The position numbers were made by a program, and so were the translations under genes. From positions 1 to 64,000 of the forward strand of contig LMZS01000028.1 in NCBI GenBank assembly GCA_001567085.1: 64,000 nt of DNA, in the 5' to 3' direction. Below are positions 28,724 to 37,712 of the stretch, piece by piece. Source of the stretch: Chloroflexi bacterium OLB15 (GTDB lineage Bacteria; Chloroflexota; Anaerolineae; Aggregatilineales; Phototrophicaceae). Each line of letters begins with the position of its first letter. Within the stretch, counting starts at the first letter, position 1. The notes beneath the pieces are model-generated. The model ran no database searches. It had not been told where the DNA came from and saw nothing but the letters and a program-made list of their open reading frames with translations.

Positions 28724-29155
28724 ATGAGTACCACCGCTTCACGTGATAACGCAGCAGATGAGGCGCGACGCGCGCGAATTGACCGGCTGATGGATGCGAT
28801 TGATCTGGTCAAATCCGATAAGCGAGAAGAAGCGCGCGCCGTCTTACGCGACCTGATCCGCGAAGACGCAAATTTTGAAGATGCGTGGCTGTGGATGAGC
28901 GTGGCGGTTGATTCGCTAGATCAGGCCTCAATATGCCTTGACAATGTGCTGCGCATCAACCCGAAAAATTATGCAGCAGCAGGGGCGCTGTATCATCTAC
29001 GGATTCCGCAGTTGGAGATGGAGCGGCGGCGGTCACGCCTGCGAATGGTGCGCGATATTTCGCTAACACTGATGTGGGCGCTAGTTCTATTTGTGCTGTT
29101 CAGCGGAATGTGTTCGATTGTGAATTTGACGCTGGCGTTACAGGCGACGACATAA
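28724..29155 (+). CDS. TPR-like protein with C-terminal membrane helix
   Basis: 143 residues. Paired helices (EEARAVLRDLIREDANFEDAWLWMSVAV, then ASICLDNVLRINPKNYAAAG) look like one to two tetratricopeptide-type repeats. A single transmembrane helix closes the protein (about 112-138, ISLTLMWALVLFVLFSGM). A cytoplasmic scaffold on the membrane is inferred. No partner gene is obvious. Confidence 0.7.
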   Translation: MSTTASRDNAADEARRARIDRLMDAIDLVKSDKREEARAVLRDLIREDANFEDAWLWMSVAVDSLDQASICLDNVLRINPKNYAAAGALYHLRIPQLEMERRRSRLRMVRDISLTLMWALVLFVLFSGMCSIVNLTLALQATT

Positions 29156-29227
29156 GGCAGCGGTTTGGATCCGGCAAAGCCCCAGATGCATCAACTGAGT
29201 CACTGAAGATTCGGAGAATCGCTTGTA

Positions 29228-30079
29228 TTAGGCGGCAAGCGGCAATAAGGGCGCGGCAAGACTGGAGAGGACGGCTTGCCCTTCGGGGCTTTGCACCCAG
29301 CCGATGAAAGCGCGGTAATCCATATCGAGCGGCTGGGTTCCATCCGGTTCGCGCAGGCCGATGATGTAAAGGATGCTGCGTAAGGGGTAGATACTATTAG
29401 CGATGGTATCCCCATCGGGTGGCACAGCATCAATTTGCAGCGCGCGCACGCGATCATCCAGATAAGCACGCGAAACAAAACCTACCGCCGAAGGATCACG
29501 CGCTACTGAACTGATCATCTCACGGCTGCCAGGCGCAACCCGCGCTGATGGCGTTATGGAACGGCTGCCCATGACCAGGCTTTCAAATTCGGCGCGAGTG
29601 CCAGAGCCAGACTCGCGGGAAATGACGGTGATGAGCAGATCTGCCCCACCTAGCTGCTGCCAATTGGTGATTCGCCCCTGAAATACATCGCGCAACTGGC
29701 TACGGCTTAAGCCCGCCAGCGGATTATCAGGGTGAGTGATCACCGCGATGCCATCCTGCCCCACTGGCGCAGCCCACAGCGACACATCCTGTTCCGATTC
29801 GGGCGGCAAATGATTGGAGAGGAAATAGGGGGCATCACCCGTATGCAGGCGCTGTAACAGAGTCTCAAAGCTGCCAGTTTCAATCTCAAAAACGATGTTG
29901 GTATGCTCGCGCGTGTAAGCGCGGGACAATTCCTGCATCAATGGCAGCGTCGTATTGGTCGCAAACACACGCAGCACCGCGCCGTCATTCGTAGGGGTAG
30001 CAACGGGCATTACGCGGCTACTGCAACTCATCAGCGTAAGGGCAACAACGACCAGCGCGCGTCGAGTTTTTCGCGTCAC
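29228..30079 (-). CDS. PstS-like substrate-binding lipoprotein
   Basis: 283 residues with a lipobox (VVVALTLMSC, Cys at about 19). It has a type II periplasmic-binding-protein fold of the phosphate/PBP-like family: FATNTTLPLMQELSRAYTRE, LFQGRITNWQQLGG-type motif (VFQGRITNWQQLGGADL), ISRESGSGTRAEFESLVMG, a VGFVSRAYLDD strand and YPLRSILYIIG. PstS homologues bind phosphate through such SGSGT segments. No pstC, pstA, pstB or phoU gene is nearby, so it may work as an accessory or sensor binding protein. Confidence 0.85.
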   Translation of the reverse strand: MTRKTRRALVVVALTLMSCSSRVMPVATPTNDGAVLRVFATNTTLPLMQELSRAYTREHTNIVFEIETGSFETLLQRLHTGDAPYFLSNHLPPESEQDVSLWAAPVGQDGIAVITHPDNPLAGLSRSQLRDVFQGRITNWQQLGGADLLITVISRESGSGTRAEFESLVMGSRSITPSARVAPGSREMISSVARDPSAVGFVSRAYLDDRVRALQIDAVPPDGDTIANSIYPLRSILYIIGLREPDGTQPLDMDYRAFIGWVQSPEGQAVLSSLAAPLLPLAA

Positions 30080-30177
30080 GAGATCAGCCTGATGGTTTAA
30101 GAAAAGCCATCATACTGGCGAAAATTTTGAAGCGACCAGGGAACAACGGGAGTTCGAGAGTCAAGGGGGGCGAAACC

Positions 30178-31305
<1,128 letters not shown>

Positions 31306-31317
31306 TTAGCCGAAAAG

Positions 31318-31326
31318 ATTATAACA
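31318..31326 (-). promoter_or_regulatory. Extended -10 promoter (TGTTATAAT) for tgt
   Basis: On the minus strand TGTTATAAT ends 30 bases before the tgt ATG, giving a predicted 5' UTR of about 24 bases. It matches the TGnTATAAT pattern seen four other times in the window. Confidence 0.5.
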
Positions 31327-31361
31327 AACTTTCGCCTTTATGCGTTGAGCGCCACGTCACG

Positions 31362-32681
31362 ATGATCAACCTCTACGATCTGCTTGAAGCCGCAAGCGGC
31401 CAACTGTTTGGCGAACCTGCCGCCCATCTTTTTAGCCAATTCTGCGTTGATTCCCGCAGCGCAACCGAAGCATCGCTGTATGTTGCCATCAAAGGCGAGC
31501 GCGGCGACGGACACCAATATATGCAGGAAGCGGTAGAACACGGGGCAACTGGCCTGCTGTGCAGCCGACCGCCAGAATTTGATACCACAGGCATTTCAGT
31601 AATTCTGGTAAAAAACCCGCTGCAAGCCTTGATGACATGGTCGCATTTTGTGGTTGGCAAGCAGGGCGTTCAAGTGATTGGCGTGGCTGGCACATCCGGA
31701 AAATCGGTGACGCTGGCGGCGATTGAGCAGGTTTTGAAAACTCAATACAACGTGCTGGCAGCCAGCAGCGAACAGGGGGGGCGGCTAGACGTTCCCCTCA
31801 CCCTTGCCCGCATGACGCCAGAACACCAGATCGTCGCGCTTTCACTGGATGTGCTGTATCCCGGCGAAATGGGCGAGATGGTCGGTGCGATTCGCCCCCA
31901 CGTTGGCGTGATCTCACATGTAGGCTTTGGCTATCACGAACGCTTTGAAACAGGCGACCAGCTCGCCCGTGAAGTTGGGCAGCTTGTAGATTACATCTCG
32001 CCTTCAGGGCTGGTGGTGCTGAACTACGATGATGATTACGCGCGCGGGTTGGCAACACGGGCACGCGCGAAAGTAGTCACGGTCAGCACTGAAGTGGCCT
32101 TTGGCGCAGATTTGATGGCGCAGAATATCATGCTGGACGCGGCGCGAACTGGCTTCGATCTGCGCTATAACGAGCAGCGCGCTGTAGGACGCTGGACGCC
32201 GCTGCTCGGCAAGCAGCAGTTGACCTGCGCCCTGGCCGCGCTGGCGGTAGGCACATATTTTGATATTCCGCTGCATGACGCGCTGCACGCGCTGACTGAA
32301 ATTGAACCGCTGCCGGGGCGAATGAAGCCGCTGGACGGGATCAACGGCAGCATCATTATTGATGACTCTTATAAAGCTGACCCCTGGACGACGCTGGCAG
32401 CGCTGGACTGGCTGCAAGCGGTGACCCAGGATCAAGGCCGCGCGATTTTTGTGTTTGGCGATATGGACGCGCTGGGCACATCCGGCCAACGAAGCCACCG
32501 GCGCGTCGGGCAGCGGGCTTCTGAATTTGCCGCCCGTCTGGTCACCGATGGATCGGAAGCGGCACTGGCAGCACGCGCGGCGCTGGATCAGGGTATGCCG
32601 CCGGAAGGGGTACGCATCACTTACAGCATTCACGACACGGTGGCTGGCGTGATGGACGCGGACGTAACGAGCGCGATGTGA
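31362..32681 (+). CDS. murF: MurF-type ligase domain (C-terminus lost to a frameshift)
   Basis: Mur ligase that adds D-Ala-D-Ala to UDP-MurNAc-tripeptide in peptidoglycan synthesis. 439 residues: N-terminal domain with FCVDSRSATEASLYVAIKGE, the ATPase P-loop IGVAGTSGKSVT (GKS where GKT is usual), and the C-terminal LPGRMKPLDGINGSIIIDDSYKADP and FVFGDMDALG motifs. The frame runs into TGA within ATGTGA. The expected MurF ending (RDVILIKGGARSRMELV) continues in the next frame, which then enters alanine racemase. Adding one base near 32667-32669 joins both into a protein of 848 residues. I read this as a fused murF-alr gene with a single-base deletion. Confidence 0.85.
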   Translation: MINLYDLLEAASGQLFGEPAAHLFSQFCVDSRSATEASLYVAIKGERGDGHQYMQEAVEHGATGLLCSRPPEFDTTGISVILVKNPLQALMTWSHFVVGKQGVQVIGVAGTSGKSVTLAAIEQVLKTQYNVLAASSEQGGRLDVPLTLARMTPEHQIVALSLDVLYPGEMGEMVGAIRPHVGVISHVGFGYHERFETGDQLAREVGQLVDYISPSGLVVLNYDDDYARGLATRARAKVVTVSTEVAFGADLMAQNIMLDAARTGFDLRYNEQRAVGRWTPLLGKQQLTCALAALAVGTYFDIPLHDALHALTEIEPLPGRMKPLDGINGSIIIDDSYKADPWTTLAALDWLQAVTQDQGRAIFVFGDMDALGTSGQRSHRRVGQRASEFAARLVTDGSEAALAARAALDQGMPPEGVRITYSIHDTVAGVMDADVTSAM

Positions 32682-33907
32682 TCCTGATTAAAGGCGGCGC
32701 GCGCTCACGCATGGAACTGGTGACCAAAGCGCTGCTTAAAAACACCGATGATTCAGTACTGCTGGCACGCACGCATACGCAGGACAGCGGCGCGACGGCA
32801 CGCCCCAACCGCCCCTCATGGGTAGAGATCGATCTTGATGCCGCAGCAGGCAACATCCGCGCGATTCGCTCGATGATCGGATCACAGGTGGCGTTATTCG
32901 CCGTCATCAAAGCCGACGCATACGGGCATGGGGCGGTGGCGATTGCGCGAACAGCGCTGCAAAACGGGGCAGATTATCTGGCAGTTGCCAATATCTATGA
33001 GGCGCTGGAACTGCGCGACGCGGGCATCACCGCGCCGATCCTGATGCTGAGTTACCTGCCACCAGAAGCCGCGCGGCAGGCGATTCAATACCAGATTACG
33101 GCGACCATCTACGATCTTGATCTGGCGCGGGCTTATGACAACACCGCACGCGAGGTAGGCAGCAAATTACGCGCCCACGTCAAGATTGATACAGGCATGG
33201 GCAGGCTGGGCGTGGCAACCGAAAAAACTGTGCTGCTGTTTCGCCATCTTGCCAAGCTGAACAATCTGGAAATTGAGGGCGTGTATACGCATCTTTCAAC
33301 GGCAGATGATGATCTGGATTATGCCACCGAGCAAATCCGCCGCTTCCGCGATGTGGTCGCGCCGCTGCGAGCCTCTGGCTATTCGTTCCGCTATCTCCAT
33401 GCGGCAAATTCAGCGGCCACGCTGCGTGGGGCGGATTTTCATTTTAACGCTGTGCGCGTCGGGCTGGCGATGTACGGCCTTTCGCCGTCGCCGGAAGTGC
33501 CGATTCCCGAAGGCTTCCGCCCGGTGATGAGTTGGAAAACTGTGGTAGCACAGGTCAAAACGCTGCACTCAGGGCATCCGGTTGGCTATGGCAACACCTA
33601 CCGCACACATGGCGAGGAACGGATCGCGGTTCTGCCTATTGGTTATGCAGACGGCTTCCGGCGCGCGCCGCGCAATCCCGGCAGCGTGCTGATTCACGGC
33701 GCGTTTGCCCCGGTCATTGGCCGCGTGAGCATGGAAAAGACCACGATCAACGTGACCGATATTCCCGATGTGACGGTGGGGGATGAGGTGGTGCTACTCG
33801 GGCGGCAGGGCGACAACCAGATTACGGCGGAGGCGATTGCCGAAAATATCGGCACGATCAATTACGAGGTGGTGACTACGATTCTACCGCGCGTGTCGAG
33901 GCGGTAG
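32678..33907 (+). CDS. alr: Alanine racemase domain (probably fused to MurF)
   Basis: PLP-dependent racemase that makes D-alanine. The first roughly 35 residues (VILIKGGARSRMELVTK) are MurF C-terminus. The racemase begins near WVEIDLDAAAGNIRAI and continues with the PLP-lysine motif FAVIKADAYGHG, HVKIDTGMGRLGV, IEGVYTHLSTAD, LHAANSAAT, VRVGLAMYGLSP, GHPVGYGNTY (second catalytic Tyr region), VLPIGYADGF and GRVSMEKTTINVTD. All expected core motifs are present, so this part looks active. The GTG at 32678 could act as a start if the split is real, coupled through ATGTGA. Confidence 0.93.
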   Translation: MILIKGGARSRMELVTKALLKNTDDSVLLARTHTQDSGATARPNRPSWVEIDLDAAAGNIRAIRSMIGSQVALFAVIKADAYGHGAVAIARTALQNGADYLAVANIYEALELRDAGITAPILMLSYLPPEAARQAIQYQITATIYDLDLARAYDNTAREVGSKLRAHVKIDTGMGRLGVATEKTVLLFRHLAKLNNLEIEGVYTHLSTADDDLDYATEQIRRFRDVVAPLRASGYSFRYLHAANSAATLRGADFHFNAVRVGLAMYGLSPSPEVPIPEGFRPVMSWKTVVAQVKTLHSGHPVGYGNTYRTHGEERIAVLPIGYADGFRRAPRNPGSVLIHGAFAPVIGRVSMEKTTINVTDIPDVTVGDEVVLLGRQGDNQITAEAIAENIGTINYEVVTTILPRVSRR

Positions 33908-33976
33908 CTGTTCTTACCCCCCATCGCCCGACATTTTCTCTCTTATACACGCGCCAGAAACATACAATAGGCAGCC

Positions 33977-34141
33977 CTACGGCGCGGCTGTCCGGGTGAT
34001 GGCAGGCGCTTCGATCAGGGTGGGGTTTTGCTGCATGTTGAGCAGCAGCATCATGGTTAGGGCGATGACGGCGATCAGGATAGCGCCCAGAAGCAGCGTG
34101 CGCGAAAGCGGGGGGTTGGTTTTGGCGGGCTTATGGGTCAT
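33977..34141 (-). CDS. Small single-pass membrane protein (54 residues)
   Basis: ATG at 34141, TAG ending at 33977. The peptide has a basic N-terminus (MTHKPAKTNPP), one strong transmembrane segment at about 16-35 (LLLGAILIAVIALTMMLLLN) and a short polar C-terminus. It begins 11 bases after the stop of the Cache/channel-like gene on the same strand, with AGGGTG upstream, so it is likely co-transcribed. A role as a small partner of that membrane protein is only inferred from position. Confidence 0.55.
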   Translation of the reverse strand: MTHKPAKTNPPLSRTLLLGAILIAVIALTMMLLLNMQQNPTLIEAPAITRTAAP

Positions 34142-34152
34142 GGGCTAACACC

Positions 34153-36270
34153 CTAAACAAACACAAAGGTGGTGAACGTCGCCACCAACATCACACAGGC
34201 AAAGAGCGGCCAGTACAAGAGCTTAAAGATCAGGTTATTACGGAAACGCAGCAGCGGAATATCCAAACGTACCAACAGAAACGCGTTCGTCGTCGCCAGA
34301 ATGATGACCACGTATAAAACCAGATATAAATATTCGAGATAGGTGATGCCAACGGCGGCAACGCTATCACGCAAGGCGGTATGGGCGACGGTGATCACAA
34401 AAAACAACGCCGCCGAAAAACTGAGCGTGGCGATAATTTCTTCCTGATCGCCCACTTTGGGATCGCCAGTGATGAAGGCGAACATCATGCCCGCAGCGAC
34501 TAATCCCGGCAGCAGATAGGCAAGCATCGGCCCTACAAAGCTGCGCTGCAAATTGATGGTGAAATAAAGGTCGGGTAAATTCGTCAGCCCGGCAAATTCG
34601 GCGATGCTTAAGCCCTGCCCGTTATCCTGCAACTGATAACTAAAATAGCTGCTTTGCACCGACCAATTACTGATAAACACACCCGGAGCGATGCCGGGCA
34701 AGAACAGCGGGTTTTGCATGCGGTAGCTGCGCGAATCTGGCACTAGCAAAACAGGATATCGAATATCTGCCGGTTCCAGATGGATGGCAAAAGCGTATTG
34801 ATCAAATGGAAAAGAGGTCGGGATAAAAGCCTGCTTGAGATCAACGCCAAATTCCCAGACGATCAGCGTTTCATCGCCGGAATGCACGCGGTCAATCTCT
34901 TGCCACACCCATTCGACGCCGGTGATCTGCGGGAATTGAACTCCCGGCAGCAAGTCTTCAGGGGCATCATCGGGGATATGCTGCCAGATATAGCCGTTCA
35001 CGGTAACAATGGTTGGCGAACTAAAGTCCAGCGAATGCACTTCGATGCCCGTAGGCAGCTCAACCGCCTGATCGCTAGCCTCTCTAGCGGCCTGATAGGT
35101 TTCTACGTAGCGCTCTACTGATGTTTCCCCGGCAACCGTCACCCCTTCACGAATGCTGCTATTTCGGGCAAGGATTAGCACGATCACAATCACGACAACG
35201 AGAACCAGCGAAGCGCCAATAGAAAGTATCCACCATGAGTGCGTGGTAAACGTATCTACACGCGCGAGCAAGCCGATGGCAAAAATGGCAGCAACGCCAT
35301 AGGCCAGCACGATGAAAGCCTGATCGCGTAGAAGTTCCTGTGCTGGCAGTTGTAATTCAGCTTTGTTGAGCACCAACCCCAGCGTCCAGTTGGTAGAGGG
35401 AATCGGCTCAAAGAAAATCCATGCAGGTTCGCCAGAAACGGGGTCATCCATCTCGAAAGAGAAGCGTTCGCCAGCCATCGCCCGTTCAATGGCGGTGCTA
35501 AGCGCATCATCGCCGCCTTCGGAGACGAAATCATAGATGCGGCTGCGCCCGACCATATCGTTAACCGGATTGGAGAGGAAAAGCCCGCTTTGCGAAAGTA
35601 CAAAGCCATAGCCTGTTTCCCCTAATTGCAAGGAAGCAACCAACTCACGCATGCCTTGCAGCGAATAATCAATGCTGACCACACCTGCCGCAACATCCGG
35701 CTGATTCACGCGGGTAAACGGGGTTCCAAACTCGATCAGGATTTTCTGCGCGCCAGTGGCAAAAAAGGGTTCCAGCCAAACTGATCCCTGTGCAAGCGGC
35801 AGATGAAACCAGCCAGTTTGCGGAGAATCGGGGGCGGCAGTAGGCGGTTGGCTGTAATCATAGGATGCGCCGATCAGGCTGGAAATGCGGCCATTGGGCT
35901 GACGGTAATAATATTCCTGATACAACTGCTGTTCGGGATCATAGCTGTAGGGCGTAAAGGTGACGGAAATGCCGTCTATATCCGCTCTTGAAAGCAGATC
36001 GGCACGCACACGCTGACCAATAGTGGCGTAGAACAGCGTACCGTCGCTTAAGTCTGCGGCAAGATCAAGGGCGATATCTGCAATTCCGCCGAAAATACGG
36101 TCAATTTCAGCCGCAGCCGCATCTGCCTGCTGCTGCGCATCTTCAAGCGTCAATGCTTCTATGCGGCGGAAATTATCCAGATAGCGAAACAACAGCGCTG
36201 TGGCAACAATCAGCGAAATGATCAGACCGAGGAAGAAGAAGGCGCGCACGCGGCGATTTGATGAGTTCAT
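34153..36270 (-). CDS. Cache sensor fused to a pentameric ligand-gated ion channel-like module
   Basis: 705 residues. TM helix at about 11-29, then an extracytoplasmic dCache-like region (about 35-315: coiled start, ..ISVTFTPYSYD.., WFHLPLAQGSVWLEPFF, GVVSIDYSLQGM, GYGFVLSQSGLFLSNP, WIFFEPIPSTNWTLGLVL). TM helices follow at about 325-345 and 352-378. Residues 385-575 look like the beta-sandwich of a pLGIC: VNGYIW with W429, GVQFPQI, and TSFPFDQYAFAIHLEP with F487-P488-F489-D490, the Pro-loop signature. LYFTINLQR (R576) leads into TM1 577-600 with P588, TM2 612-637, TM3 642-668 and TM4 680-705 with a short M3-M4 link, as in prokaryotic channels. Topology is consistent. Ligand and ion are unknown; a non-channel four-helix sensor is the alternative. 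Confidence 0.6.
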   Translation of the reverse strand: MNSSNRRVRAFFFLGLIISLIVATALLFRYLDNFRRIEALTLEDAQQQADAAAAEIDRIFGGIADIALDLAADLSDGTLFYATIGQRVRADLLSRADIDGISVTFTPYSYDPEQQLYQEYYYRQPNGRISSLIGASYDYSQPPTAAPDSPQTGWFHLPLAQGSVWLEPFFATGAQKILIEFGTPFTRVNQPDVAAGVVSIDYSLQGMRELVASLQLGETGYGFVLSQSGLFLSNPVNDMVGRSRIYDFVSEGGDDALSTAIERAMAGERFSFEMDDPVSGEPAWIFFEPIPSTNWTLGLVLNKAELQLPAQELLRDQAFIVLAYGVAAIFAIGLLARVDTFTTHSWWILSIGASLVLVVVIVIVLILARNSSIREGVTVAGETSVERYVETYQAAREASDQAVELPTGIEVHSLDFSSPTIVTVNGYIWQHIPDDAPEDLLPGVQFPQITGVEWVWQEIDRVHSGDETLIVWEFGVDLKQAFIPTSFPFDQYAFAIHLEPADIRYPVLLVPDSRSYRMQNPLFLPGIAPGVFISNWSVQSSYFSYQLQDNGQGLSIAEFAGLTNLPDLYFTINLQRSFVGPMLAYLLPGLVAAGMMFAFITGDPKVGDQEEIIATLSFSAALFFVITVAHTALRDSVAAVGITYLEYLYLVLYVVIILATTNAFLLVRLDIPLLRFRNNLIFKLLYWPLFACVMLVATFTTFVFV

Positions 36271-36355
36271 AGAGAATGGTTATCGCGACCGAAGCGCCGC
36301 TAGTCTAGCGCAGAGCAAGGCAATATAAAAGCGCGCCTGATAAGACGCGCCGCAG

Positions 36356-36442
36356 CGGAGAGGGAGGGATTCGAACCCTCGATGGCCTTGCAGCCATACT
36401 CATTTTCGAGACGAGCCCGTTCAACCACTCCGGCACCTCTCC
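36356..36442 (-). tRNA. tRNA-Ser (anticodon CGA)
   Basis: 87 nt on the minus strand. The acceptor GGAGAGG pairs with CCTCTCC, with G as discriminator. The anticodon stem CTCGT/ATGAG holds loop CTCGAAA, giving CGA (reads UCG). There is a long variable arm (TATGGCTGCAAGGCCA) and a GGTTCGAATCC T-loop. The 3' CCA is not encoded. Confidence 0.95.
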
Positions 36443-36592
36443 ATGTGGTCACATTATACATGGGCTGAATTTCGGGTAAATCCCGAATTTACAGGTTCGG
36501 GAGGGGATCAGCACAGCGCCTGCTGGCGGTGATGCTGGCGAAGGGGCTTTCAACCGCCAGACGCACGCGCAAAAAGAGTTTATTGAAGATTT

Positions 36593-37084
36593 CTACTCAC
36601 GCATGGATTGAAAGAAGGCGCGGATTTGCTCGTTGGCTTCTTCAGCGAGAAGGCCGCCCTGTACATCAACACGGTGGTTTAAGAGAGGATGCCGCAGCAA
36701 ATCCATGATGCTGCCGCCTGCACCAGCTTTGAGATCAGGGGCGGCATAGACCAACCGCGGCAAACGTGCCAGCACCATTGCCCCGGCGCACATGGCACAT
36801 GGCTCTAAATTGCAATACAGGGTGACGCCATCCAGTCGCCACGAGCCGAGATAAGCCGCTGCCTGCCGGATGGCGATCATTTCAGCGTGGGCGGTGGGGT
36901 CGTGATCGGCCTCGCGACGGTTGCAGCCTGCGCCGATGATCTGCCCTTCATAGACGGCGAGCGCGCCGATGGGTATATCTTGCGAAGCCAGCGCCTTTTC
37001 AGCTTCTCGCAGCGTTAAGCGCATGTAGTCGAGATCGTTCAAGGGGAGAGTTTCCGCTGTAGGTTTACGAGATGAAGATACCAC
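36593..37084 (-). CDS. tadA: tRNA adenosine-34 deaminase
   Basis: 163 residues. Zinc deaminase that makes inosine-34 in tRNA-Arg(ACG). The catalytic site is complete: HAEMIAI (HxE) and PCAMCAGAM (PCxxC). DIPIGALAV, GAGCNRREADHDPTAHAE and a C-terminal NEQIRAFFQSMRE helix also fit. The frame begins at GTG 37084; the family usually starts nearer MRLTLREAEKA (ATG about 37024), and no RBS decides between them. It lies upstream of tRNA-Ser on the same strand. Confidence 0.93.
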   Translation of the reverse strand: MVSSSRKPTAETLPLNDLDYMRLTLREAEKALASQDIPIGALAVYEGQIIGAGCNRREADHDPTAHAEMIAIRQAAAYLGSWRLDGVTLYCNLEPCAMCAGAMVLARLPRLVYAAPDLKAGAGGSIMDLLRHPLLNHRVDVQGGLLAEEANEQIRAFFQSMRE

Positions 37085-37209
37085 AGAGATTTAGAATGTG
37101 CGCGGAAGAAGCTGCATCCTGCCGCTGGCGACTAAGGGCGAGAAAGCGCCATAAGACGATCACCTGCAAGTAACCGGACAGGCCACCGTCACAAGTTTTT
37201 TAGAAGCGC

Positions 37210-37641
37210 CTAGAACATCGAATATTGAACTGGGCCGTCCGCTGCTTTCGGCGGCTCTGGTTCAGATTCAGGCTCGTCTTCAACCTGCTCCAGAATTTCG
37301 ATTTCGGTCACAATCTCTTCCGGAATCACATCTTCAATGATCACATCTTCTTCCGGCATTTCAGGGACGGCGATCTGAAAATTTTCTGGCGGCGAGGCAT
37401 TTTCAGCCTGCGCCAGTGTGGTGAGCAATTCCATATCAGGCACATAATCCGGCGGCATTTCTTCAGCGCGCATGGTTGCCAGCACACGCAGTTCAGCAAG
37501 CTGCTGATCGCTAAAGCCGACGCGACGCATCACATCAGTCAGGGTACGTTCGGTAACAGCATCCTGATTACGGATGGTGTATTGATAGTGTGTGCCTAAA
37601 CATTCGCGCCAATCATCGGCAAACGGGCTTGGGCCGGGCAT
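37210..37641 (-). CDS. Acidic hypothetical protein
   Basis: 143 residues, soluble. The first 85 residues contain helical segments (TLTDVMRRVGFSDQQLAELRVLATMRAEE). From about 86 the protein is a Glu/Ile/Pro-rich low-complexity tail (EEDVIIEDVIPEEIVTEIEI) that ends QYSMF. The tail is probably disordered. AACGAGGTC lies just before the ATG. Family not recognised; similar acidic proteins may act as adaptors. Confidence 0.65.
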   Translation of the reverse strand: MPGPSPFADDWRECLGTHYQYTIRNQDAVTERTLTDVMRRVGFSDQQLAELRVLATMRAEEMPPDYVPDMELLTTLAQAENASPPENFQIAVPEMPEEDVIIEDVIPEEIVTEIEILEQVEDEPESEPEPPKAADGPVQYSMF

Positions 37642-37712
37642 AGTTGACCTCGTTATTGAATTTCATTGAGGGGCGCCTATGGCTCCCCTATACTGACGAA
37701 TCGCCTGAAAAA

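Noticed and set aside
36356-36442. tRNA-Ser as an integration site for a mobile element
   Set aside because: No integrase, direct repeat or composition shift beside it.
36466-36490. Small TTCGGG/CCCGAA hairpin as a tadA terminator
   Set aside because: Only six base pairs and no T-run; too weak to call.
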